DNA from: Geodermatophilus africanus
GTDB lineage: Bacteria > Actinomycetota > Actinomycetes > Mycobacteriales > Geodermatophilaceae
Assembly: GCF_900107105.1 (NCBI RefSeq)
Contig: NZ_FNOT01000007.1
Location: forward strand, 124,001-188,000
Direction of reading: 5' to 3'
Length of the DNA stretch: 64,000 nucleotides
Shown here: one piece after another, positions 57,838 through 64,000 of the stretch
Numbering within the stretch: the first letter of the stretch is position 1
Layout: every line of letters begins with the position of its first letter
Notes under the pieces: model-generated
Told to the model about the DNA's origin: nothing
Databases searched by the model: none
The model's input: only the letters and a program-made list of their open reading frames with translations
Translations under genes and position numbers: made by a program

Positions 57838-58602
57838 GTGGCCGTCACCCGCACCGGCATCGCGTACCGCTCCGGCGGGTCGGGGGACCACCTGCTCCTG
57901 CTGCTGCACGGGCTGGGCGCGACCGGCGCCGTGTGGGACCGGCTGCTGCCGCTGGTCGAGGACTCCTGGCCGGGCCCCTGGGCGGTTCCCGACCTGCGCG
58001 GGCACGGCCGCTCGCTCGCCGAGCCGCCCTACGGCTACGCGGTGCACGCCGCCGACATGGCGTCGCTCGTGGCGTCGAGCGGCGCCGCCCGGGTGACGGT
58101 GCTGGGGCACTCGTTCGGTGGTGTCGTCGGTGCGGTGCTCGGCGGCGGCTGGTTCGGCGTGGCGGTCGACCGGGTCGTCGCCGTCGGCGTCAAGATCGGC
58201 TGGACGGGCGACGAGGTCGCCCGCGCCCGGTCGCTGGCGGAACGCCCGCCGCAGGTGTTCCCGACCGTCGCCGAGGCCGCCGACCGGCACCTGCGGCTGG
58301 CGGGGCTCACCGGGCTCGTGGACCCGTCCTCCGAGGTGGCGCTCGCCGGCGTCCGCGAGGTGTCCCCGGGGTGGGCGCCGGCGCTCGATTCGCGGGCGTT
58401 CGGCGCCGTCGGCCCGCCGGTCGAGGAGGTGCTGCGCCGCTCGGCCGCGCCGCTGAGGCTGGCGGCAGGGCAGGCCGACCCGATGGTCGGCCTGGCCGCG
58501 ATGCGGCGGGTGGACCCCTCCGCGGTGCTGCTCGAGGGTGCGGGCCACAACGCCCACTGGGAGGCCCCTGGGGCGGTGTGGTCCCTGCTCGACGCTCCCT
58601 GA
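57838..58602 (+). CDS. Alpha/beta hydrolase
   Basis: A 254-aa alpha/beta-hydrolase-fold protein. Oxyanion region LLLLLHGLGATGAVWDRLLP near 19-38, strand PDLRGHGRSLAEPPYGY near 51-67, nucleophile elbow LGHSFGGVVGAVL near 85-97 with Ser, and final His in GAGHNAHWE near 243. The acid is probably the Asp in QADPMVGLAA. An esterase or lactonase-type reaction is likely but the substrate is unknown. GTG at 57838 directly follows the purC stop. The first palindromic repeat begins 20 bases behind it. Confidence 0.87.
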   Translation: MAVTRTGIAYRSGGSGDHLLLLLHGLGATGAVWDRLLPLVEDSWPGPWAVPDLRGHGRSLAEPPYGYAVHAADMASLVASSGAARVTVLGHSFGGVVGAVLGGGWFGVAVDRVVAVGVKIGWTGDEVARARSLAERPPQVFPTVAEAADRHLRLAGLTGLVDPSSEVALAGVREVSPGWAPALDSRAFGAVGPPVEEVLRRSAAPLRLAAGQADPMVGLAAMRRVDPSAVLLEGAGHNAHWEAPGAVWSLLDAP

Positions 58603-58622
58603 GCCCGACCCCGCGCCCACGG

Positions 58623-58680
58623 CGAGATCTGCACAGTGGTTGCCATCAGGACCCTGATGGGTGCGACTGTGCGGATCTCG
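58623..58680. repeat. Palindromic element flanking the DUF559 gene, copy 1
   Basis: Outer arms CGAGATCTGCACAGT and ACTGTGCGGATCTCG with one mismatch; inner perfect hairpin CCATCAGG-AC-CCTGATGG at 58643-58660. About 52 of 59 bases match copy 2 behind the same gene. Confidence 0.85.
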
Positions 58681-58737
58681 CGAGCGGGCTGTGGACAGCG
58701 GAAGCGAGGCAGCCGGCAGTTCGGCCAGGGTGCCCCG

Positions 58738-59616
58738 GTGCCCGCTCGCCCTACCCGTTCTCACCTGACCGGCCCAGCGACTCGAGCGACCGCGCGGGCG
58801 GCCGGTGTCACGGCCTCCCAGCTGCGCCACCGTGACGTGCTGCGCCTGTCCCGCGACACCTACCTGCCGCATGCCGTGGCCGGTGTCCTCGGCGCCAGGG
58901 TCGAGGCCGTCCTGCTCACCGCGCCGGATCGAGCGGTCATCAGCCACATGACGGCTGCCGGCCTGTGGGGTGTGGCGATACCGCTGCAACGGGACGATCC
59001 GCGGGTCCACCTCACCGTCGCCACGGGGTCGTCCGTCCGCGGGCGCTGCGACCGGGTCGTCCACCGCACGCCACTGACCGACCCCGACGTGACCACTCGG
59101 GACGGGGTTCCTGTGACCACACCGGAACGGACGTGGCGGGACCTGGCCGGGGTGCTCTCACCAGCAGCGCTCCTCGCGGTCACCGACCAGATGCTCGACG
59201 GACGCTGCGCACAGGCCGACCTCGCGCGCCAGTCGGCCCGCTGGCCCACCGGCCGCGGTTGCGCACGTGCCCGCGAGGTGCTCCCCGTGGGAGATCCCCG
59301 CGCCGAGTCGCCGATGGAGTCCGTGCTGCGCTGGATCCTCCACGAGGCCGGCCTCCCCGCGCCGGAGTTGCAGTACGTCGTCCGGGACGACGCGGGCGAG
59401 CTCCTCGGCCGAGCCGATCTGGCCTGGCTGCATCAGAAGGTGCTCGTCGAGCTCGACGGCGACGTCCACCGCCAGCGCGATGTGTTCGTCAACGACCTGC
59501 GCAGGCAAAACCGCCTCGTTGCGGCGGGGTGGACGGTGCTGCGGTTCACCTCCGCCGACGTCCTGGGACGGGCGCACGAGGTCGTCGCCCAGATCCGCCG
59601 TGCCCTCGGTCGATGA
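58738..59616 (+). CDS. AbiEi-like N-domain plus DUF559 endonuclease-like protein
   Basis: A 292-aa protein. The N-terminal helix-turn-helix resembles AbiEi-type antitoxin domains (ARAAGVTASQLRHRDVLRLS, then RDTYLP). The C-terminal 100 residues match DUF559, a PD-(D/E)xK/Vsr-like nuclease fold: ESPMESVLRWILHEAG, GRADLAWLHQKVLVELDGD near 220-238, RQRDVFVNDLRRQNRLVAAG and WTVLRFTSADVLG. GTG at 58738 chosen because the sequence before it is the palindromic element. It interrupts the purine genes, and its stop codon lies in the left arm of the second palindrome. DNA cleavage is not proven. Confidence 0.82.
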   Translation: MPARPTRSHLTGPATRATARAAGVTASQLRHRDVLRLSRDTYLPHAVAGVLGARVEAVLLTAPDRAVISHMTAAGLWGVAIPLQRDDPRVHLTVATGSSVRGRCDRVVHRTPLTDPDVTTRDGVPVTTPERTWRDLAGVLSPAALLAVTDQMLDGRCAQADLARQSARWPTGRGCARAREVLPVGDPRAESPMESVLRWILHEAGLPAPELQYVVRDDAGELLGRADLAWLHQKVLVELDGDVHRQRDVFVNDLRRQNRLVAAGWTVLRFTSADVLGRAHEVVAQIRRALGR

Positions 59617-59673
59617 GATCTGCACAGTGGTCGCCATCAGGACCGTGAAGGCCGCCACTGTGCAGATCTCGCG
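59614..59673. repeat. Palindromic element flanking the DUF559 gene, copy 2
   Basis: Perfect 16-base arms GAGATCTGCACAGTGG (59615-59630) and CCACTGTGCAGATCTC (59655-59670). Same orientation as copy 1. The TGA stop of the DUF559 gene is its first three bases. 72 bases with no other feature follow to purS. Confidence 0.85.
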
Positions 59674-59745
59674 CGGGGTGGGGCAGGCGCCGGCGTCACC
59701 CGCGCGGCGGGAGGTGGTCCGCACCACCCCGGTACCCTCGTCGGC

Positions 59746-59985
59746 GTGCCTCGGGTGGTCGTCGACGTCGTGCTGAAGCCGGAGATCTCCGACCCCCAGG
59801 GTCAGGCGGTGCTGGGAGCGCTGGGCCGACTCGGCCACGACGGCGTCCGCAGCGTCCGGCAGGGCAAGCACTTCGTCCTCGAGGTCGAGGGCACCCCCGA
59901 CCGGGCCGAGCTGCAGCAGATCGCCGAGACGCTGCTGGCCAACCCGGTCATCGAGGACGTCGAGCTCCACCTCCCGACCGACTGA
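59746..59985 (+). CDS. purS: FGAM synthase subunit PurS
   Basis: A 79-aa subunit of phosphoribosylformylglycinamidine synthase, which bridges PurL and PurQ. It starts [20 protein letters not shown], has [18 protein letters not shown] near 30-47 and ends [17 protein letters not shown], all typical. GTG at 59746. Eleven bases separate it from purQ, and purQ overlaps purL, so the three subunits are coupled. Confidence 0.95.
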   Translation: MPRVVVDVVLKPEISDPQGQAVLGALGRLGHDGVRSVRQGKHFVLEVEGTPDRAELQQIAETLLANPVIEDVELHLPTD

Positions 59986-59996
59986 GGAGCCCCTCC

Positions 59997-60668
59997 GTGC
60001 GCATCGGTGTCATCACCTTCCCGGGCTCCCTGGACGACGTCGACGCCGCCCGCGCGGTCCGGCTGGCCGAGGCCGAGCCCGTCGCGCTCTGGCACGCCGA
60101 CCACGACCTGAAGGACGTCGACGCCGTCGTCCTGCCCGGTGGCTTCTCCTACGGCGACTACCTGCGGGCCGGCGCGATCGCCGCCCGCGCGCCCCTGGTG
60201 CAGGACGTCGTCGACCGCGCCCGCCAGGGCATGCCCGTCCTCGGCATCTGCAACGGCTTCCAGGTGCTCTGCGAGGCCGGCCTGCTGCCCGGCGCGCTGA
60301 CCCGCAACGGGCACCTGCACTTCCGCAACCGCGACCAGGCGCTGCGCATCGAGCGCGCGGACACCGCGTGGACCCAGGACTACGAGCCCGGCCAGCGGAT
60401 CGTCGTCCCGGTGAAGAACGGCGAGGGCCGCTACGTCGCCGCCCCGGCCGACCTCGACCGGATCCAGGGCGAGGGCCGGGTCGCCGTCCGCTACGTCGAG
60501 GGCAACCCCAACGGCTCGATGCGCGACATCGCCGGGGTGACCAGCGAGGACGGCCGCGTCGTCGGCCTCATGCCGCACCCCGAGCACGCCGTCGAGGACC
60601 TCACCGGACCGAGCACCGACGGCCTCGGGTTCTTCACCTCCGTCCTGAAGGCGGTCGTCAGCGCATGA
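59997..60668 (+). CDS. purQ: FGAM synthase subunit PurQ (glutaminase)
   Basis: A 223-aa class I glutamine amidotransferase that supplies ammonia to Pur[21 protein letters not shown] at the start, [20 protein letters not shown] near 44-63, nucleophile Cys in [20 protein letters not shown] near 81-100, and the His-Glu pair in [13 protein letters not shown] near 190-202. GTG start, with GAGGAG upstream. Stop overlaps purL as ATGA. Confidence 0.96.
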   Translation: MRIGVITFPGSLDDVDAARAVRLAEAEPVALWHADHDLKDVDAVVLPGGFSYGDYLRAGAIAARAPLVQDVVDRARQGMPVLGICNGFQVLCEAGLLPGALTRNGHLHFRNRDQALRIERADTAWTQDYEPGQRIVVPVKNGEGRYVAAPADLDRIQGEGRVAVRYVEGNPNGSMRDIAGVTSEDGRVVGLMPHPEHAVEDLTGPSTDGLGFFTSVLKAVVSA

Positions 60669-62998
60669 CGCAGGGACTCAGCGACCTCGGCACCGGGCCC
60701 GGCCCGCTGCAGCACCAGCTCGACACCGTCGAGCTCGCCGCCCGGACGCCGGACGTCGAGCAGCCCTACGGCGAGCTGGGGCTCAAGTCCGACGAGTACG
60801 CCCGCATCACCGACATCCTCGGCCGTCGCCCGACGACCGCCGAGCTCGCGATGTACAGCGTCATGTGGAGCGAGCACTGCTCCTACAAGAGCTCGAAGGT
60901 GCACCTGCGCACCTTCGGCGACCTGCCGCGTAGCGAGGCGCTGCTGGTGGGCATCGGCGAGAACGCCGGCGTGGTCGACGTCGGCGACGGCTACGCGGTC
61001 ACCTTCAAGGTCGAGTCGCACAACCACCCCAGCTACGTCGAGCCCTACCAGGGCGCGGCCACGGGGGTCGGCGGCATCGTCCGCGACATCCTCACCATGG
61101 GCGCCCGCCCGGTCGCCGTCATGGACTCGCTGCGCTTCGGCCGCGCCGACGCCCCCGACACCGCGCGCGTGCTGCCCGGTGTCGTCGCCGGCGTCGGCGG
61201 CTACGGCAACTGCCTGGGGCTGCCCAACATCGGCGGCGAGCTGCTCTTCGACGAGTGCTACGCCGGCAACCCGCTGGTCAACGCGCTGTGCGTCGGCGTC
61301 ATGAAGCACGAGGACGTGCGGCTGGCCAAGGCCGAGGGCGTCGGCAACAAGGTGATCCTGTTCGGGGCGCGCACCGGCGGTGACGGCATCGGCGGCGTGA
61401 GCGTGCTGGCGAGCGAGACCTTCGACGCCGAGGGCCCGGCCAAGCGCCCGAGCGTGCAGGTCGGCGACCCGTTCACCGAGAAGCTGCTCATTGAGGCCTG
61501 CCTGGAAATCTTCGCCGCCGACCTCGTCACCGGCATCCAGGACCTCGGCGGCGCCGGCCTGTCCTGCGCGACGAGCGAGCTGGCCAGCGCCGGCACCGGC
61601 GGCATGCACGTCGACCTGGACGCCGTCCCGCTGCGCGACAGCACCCTGACGCCCGCCGAGATCCTGATGAGCGAGTCGCAGGAGCGGATGTGCGCGATCG
61701 TCGAGCCGGGCAAGGTCGACGCCTTCCTCGCCGTCTGCCGGAAGTGGGACGTGCTCGCGACCGTCATCGGTGAGGTCACCGACGGCGACCGACTGACCGT
61801 CGACTGGCACGGCGAGCGCATCGTCGACGTCCCGCCGCGGACGGTCGCGCACGAGGGCCCGGTCTACGAGCGGCCGGTGCAGCGCCCGGCCGACCTCGAC
61901 GACCTGCAGGCCGACGACCCGGCCGCCCTGCCCCGCCCGACGACGCCGGAGGAGCTGGCCGCGCACTGGCTGGCCGTCGTCGCCAGCCCCGACGGCGCGG
62001 ACAAGACCTGGGTCACCGAGCAGTACGACCGCTACGTCCGCGGCAACACCGTGCTCGCCCAGCCCGACGACGCGGGCGTGGTCCGCATCGACGAGGAGAC
62101 CCACCGCGGCATCGCGCTGGCCCTCGACGGCAACGGCCGCTATGCCCGCCTGGACCCGTACGCCGGCGCGCAGCTGAACCTCGCCGAGGCCTACCGGAAC
62201 GTGGCGGTGAGCGGCGCCCGCCCGCTGGCGGTCACCAACTGCCTGAACTTCGGCTCCCCGGAGGAGCCCGAGGTGATGTGGCAGTTCGCCGAGGCCGTGC
62301 GCGGCCTGGCCGACGCCTGCCGCGAGCTGGGCCTGCCGGTCACCGGCGGCAACGTGAGCCTGTACAACCAGACCGGCGACGTGCCGATCAACCCGACGCC
62401 GGTCATCGGCGTGCTGGGCGTGCACGAGGACGTCCGCACCCGCGTGCCCGCCGGCTGGCGGACGGCGGGGGAGAGCGTGCTGCTGCTCGGCGTCACCCGG
62501 CCGGAGTTCGGCGGCTCCGCGTGGGCGTCGGTCGTGCACGGCCACCTCGGCGGCCGCCCGCCGGCGGTCGACCTCGAGGCCGAGCGGTCGCTCGGCGAGC
62601 TGCTGGCCGCACTCGGCCGCGGGGGCCTCATCACCTCCGCGCACGACCTCGCCGACGGCGGCCTCGCGCAGGCGCTGGCCGAGTCCGCGCTGCGGTACGG
62701 CACCGGCGCCGCGCTGCGGCTCGGAGGCGATCCGTTCACCGCGCTGTTCAGCGAGTCGGCCGCGCGCGTCGTCGTCACCACGACCGACGCGGAGGCCGTG
62801 CGCGCCACGGCCGAGTGGGCCGGCGTCCTGGTCACCGAGCTGGGGACGACGGGCGGCGACGTGCTCGCCGTCGACGGTGTCGCGGAGCTGCCGCTGGCCG
62901 AGCTGCGGGCCGCCTGGAGCGCGACGCTGCCGGCCCTGTTCGGCACGCCGGAGGCCACCGTGGGCAGCGTCCCGGCAGGGACGGTCCCGACCAGCTGA
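60665..62998 (+). CDS. purL: FGAM synthase subunit PurL
   Basis: A 777-aa small-type PurL that makes FGAM from FGAR, ATP and ammonia from Pur[21 protein letters not shown] near 62-81 holds the catalytic His, [20 protein letters not shown] near 117-136, [12 protein letters not shown] near 241, [18 protein letters not shown] near 295-312, and the second half has [20 protein letters not shown] near 511-530 and [22 protein letters not shown] at 60665. The next ATG begins in its stop codon. Confidence 0.97.
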   Translation: MTQGLSDLGTGPGPLQHQLDTVELAARTPDVEQPYGELGLKSDEYARITDILGRRPTTAELAMYSVMWSEHCSYKSSKVHLRTFGDLPRSEALLVGIGENAGVVDVGDGYAVTFKVESHNHPSYVEPYQGAATGVGGIVRDILTMGARPVAVMDSLRFGRADAPDTARVLPGVVAGVGGYGNCLGLPNIGGELLFDECYAGNPLVNALCVGVMKHEDVRLAKAEGVGNKVILFGARTGGDGIGGVSVLASETFDAEGPAKRPSVQVGDPFTEKLLIEACLEIFAADLVTGIQDLGGAGLSCATSELASAGTGGMHVDLDAVPLRDSTLTPAEILMSESQERMCAIVEPGKVDAFLAVCRKWDVLATVIGEVTDGDRLTVDWHGERIVDVPPRTVAHEGPVYERPVQRPADLDDLQADDPAALPRPTTPEELAAHWLAVVASPDGADKTWVTEQYDRYVRGNTVLAQPDDAGVVRIDEETHRGIALALDGNGRYARLDPYAGAQLNLAEAYRNVAVSGARPLAVTNCLNFGSPEEPEVMWQFAEAVRGLADACRELGLPVTGGNVSLYNQTGDVPINPTPVIGVLGVHEDVRTRVPAGWRTAGESVLLLGVTRPEFGGSAWASVVHGHLGGRPPAVDLEAERSLGELLAALGRGGLITSAHDLADGGLAQALAESALRYGTGAALRLGGDPFTALFSESAARVVVTTTDAEAVRATAEWAGVLVTELGTTGGDVLAVDGVAELPLAELRAAWSATLPALFGTPEATVGSVPAGTVPTS

Positions 62999-63420
62999 TG
63001 CCCGCCCAGGCCCCCATCCCGGCCGAGGAGCTCCGGGCCGCCGTCGACCCGGTGCGGGCCTGGCTGGCGGGGGAGGCGGAGCAGCCACCGAGGTCCGTGC
63101 TCGGCGCCGCGGTGAGGACGACGGCCCGCTGGCTGGCGCAGCAGGTGCCCGGGCGCTCGGTCGAGCTGCGGGTGCCCCCGCACGTCGCCGTCCAGCTGGT
63201 GCCCGGGCCGCGGCACACCCGCGGGACGCCGCCCAACGTCGTGGAGACCGACGCCGCCACCTGGCTGCGGCTGGCGACCGGTGAGCTCGCCTGGGAGCAG
63301 GCGGTCGCCGAGGGGAGGGTCAGCGCGAGCGGCAACCGCGCCGACCTGTCTGAACACCTTCCGCTCCGCCCTCTGTCGCCCTCCGGGCGACACCGCGGCC
63401 AGGAGCCGTCCCCCAGTTGA
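62998..63420 (+). CDS. Sterol carrier family (SCP2-like) protein
   Basis: A 140-aa protein of the actinobacterial sterol-carrier family that commonly follows pur[21 protein letters not shown] near 39-58, [20 protein letters not shown] near 61-80 and [20 protein letters not shown] near 81-100 with the SCP2 [12 protein letters not shown] pattern. A basic Ser/Arg-rich tail ends the protein. No lipid ligand is known. The ATG shares one base with the purL stop (TGATG). Confidence 0.85.
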   Translation: MPAQAPIPAEELRAAVDPVRAWLAGEAEQPPRSVLGAAVRTTARWLAQQVPGRSVELRVPPHVAVQLVPGPRHTRGTPPNVVETDAATWLRLATGELAWEQAVAEGRVSASGNRADLSEHLPLRPLSPSGRHRGQEPSPS

Positions 63421-63490
63421 GCTGAGCCCACCCAGCCCCTCCTCGGGGAGGCCTCCGGCCCCCCGCTCGTCGGGACTCCACCCACAACGC

Positions 63491-63524
63491 AGCGCCCCCG
63501 CCCGGAGGTCCGGGCGGGGGCGCT
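63491..63524. terminator. Perfect hairpin between convergent genes
   Basis: AGCGCCCCCGCCCGG pairs exactly with CCGGGCGGGGGCGCT around AGGT. It can end both the purine operon and the minus-strand transporter transcript. Confidence 0.8.
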
Positions 63525-63542
63525 GTCGGGGTGGTGCGGGGC

Positions 63543-63686
63543 TCAGCCGCCGAAGAGGGCGCTGGCGGCCTTCACCGTGTTGTACAGCCCGTAGGCGAGC
63601 GGGACGCCCACCAGGGTCCAGGCGAAGGCGATCAGGGCCGCCGGGGTGTGCGTGGGCTGCCGGTCGTCGGTGGCGGGGTGGCTCAT
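63543..63686 (-). CDS. Small membrane partner of the MFS transporter
   Basis: A 47-aa protein: polar start MSHPATDDRQPTHTPAALIA, then one hydrophobic helix with FAWTLVGVPLAYGLYNTVKA and end ASALFGG. It matches the one-helix small subunits found just behind oxalate/formate-family MFS genes. ATG at 63686 overlaps the transporter stop as ATGA, so it is translated with it. The role is probably stabilising the transporter (inference). Confidence 0.72.
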   Translation of the reverse strand: MSHPATDDRQPTHTPAALIAFAWTLVGVPLAYGLYNTVKAASALFGG

Positions 63687-64000
63687 CGGACGGGGCTCCG
63701 TTCCGGGTTGGCGCGGGCGGTGGCGGGGGTGGTGGCCTTCGGCTCCCAGAACTTCTCCGACACCGGCTTGATCAGCAGGTTGGCGATGAAGCCGACCGCC
63801 AGGAGGCCGACCATGATGAACAGCGCCGGGCGGTAGTTCGCCGCGACCAGCTGACCGGGGGTGCCCTGGGTGTCCAGGACGCCGTTGACGATCAGCGGCC
63901 CGGCCACACCGGCGGCCGCCCATGCGGTCAGCAGCCGGCCGTGAATGGCGCCCACCTGGTAGGTGCCGAAGAGGTCGCGCAGGTAGGCCGGGACCGTGGC
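63683..64000 (-). CDS. OFA-family MFS transporter, 3' end (partial)
   Basis: Only the C-terminal 105 residues or so are in the window; the gene continues past 64000. AYLRDLFGTYQVGAIHGRLL and the following TAWAAAGVAGPLIVNGV are typical of the oxalate/formate antiporter (OFA) family, followed by a last helix FIMVGLLAVGFIANLLIKPV and a cytoplasmic tail. OFA members move oxalate, formate or other monocarboxylates. The substrate cannot be set from this part. Confidence 0.85.
   Translation of the reverse strand, partial: ATVPAYLRDLFGTYQVGAIHGRLLTAWAAAGVAGPLIVNGVLDTQGTPGQLVAANYRPALFIMVGLLAVGFIANLLIKPVSEKFWEPKATTPATARANPERSPVR

Noticed and set aside
58636..58737. Start of the DUF559 gene inside the first palindrome
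   Set aside because: The added residues are a translation of the repeat element, and the same peptide-like reading appears in copy 2, so it is not gene-specific.

Overview
The window is high-GC DNA (long GC-rich reading frames, frequent GTG starts, dense gene packing) and reads as the chromosome of an actinobacterium. The family make-up (HspR/HAIR heat-shock control, F420-type oxidoreductases, PurS-type FGAM synthase, DUF3151, fasciclin lipoproteins next to a membrane molybdo-oxidoreductase) and the intergenic repeats fit Geodermatophilaceae (Blastococcus/Geodermatophilus/Modestobacter) best. That placement is inference from style and gene content, not a database match. About 64 genes are supported; no tRNA, rRNA, CRISPR array, phage or insertion sequence was seen.

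Layout. 0-2.8 kb: grpE-dnaJ-hspR plus a MarR regulator. 2.8-24.0 kb: a large catabolic locus with two divergent arms. The minus arm is a 12-gene, fully overlapping run: IclR regulator, CaiB-type CoA transferase, CitE-like lyase, cyclase-type hydrolase, three MmgE/PrpD proteins, DUF3891, flavin/F420 split-barrel protein, EthD-like protein, an orphan protein and a luciferase-like oxidoreductase. The plus arm has a five-gene branched-chain/polar-substrate ABC importer, a fourth MmgE/PrpD protein, an Asp/Glu-type racemase, a fumarate-reductase-like flavoprotein and a dihydropyrimidinase-like amidohydrolase. I think this is the most novel system here: a transport-plus-degradation island for an unidentified carboxylate, imide or amide. 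24-31.7 kb: glycolate oxidase (glcDEF) with a lactate/glycolate permease, a second IclR regulator and what looks like a deleted malate synthase.

31.7-36 kb: MarR/MFS efflux pair, lipid kinase, OsmC peroxidase with OhrR-type sensor. 36-39.8 kb: clpB under a clear HspR operator, and a proline/glutamine-repeat membrane protein. 39.8-43.1 kb: membrane molybdopterin oxidoreductase with two tandem fasciclin lipoproteins. 43.1-48.6 kb: pyrE, a frameshifted CoA-disulfide-reductase-like flavoprotein, a pentapeptide-repeat protein, class II fructose-bisphosphate aldolase, DUF3151 and small proteins. 48.6-63.4 kb: the purine region purA, rsgA, purD, purB, purC, purS, purQ, purL, interspersed with GDPD, an AI-2E-family permease, an alpha/beta hydrolase, and a DUF559 endonuclease-like gene bracketed by two copies of a palindromic element. 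63.5-64 kb: a small membrane partner and the 3' end of an oxalate/formate-family MFS transporter.

Regulatory links seen in the sequence: HspR near the start should act on the HAIR palindrome in front of clpB 34 kb away. A TTCCGC-N3-GCGGAA palindrome recurs at both IclR loci. A family of GC-rich hairpin repeats with a CTCGCAGGCTCG-like core sits behind at least seven genes.
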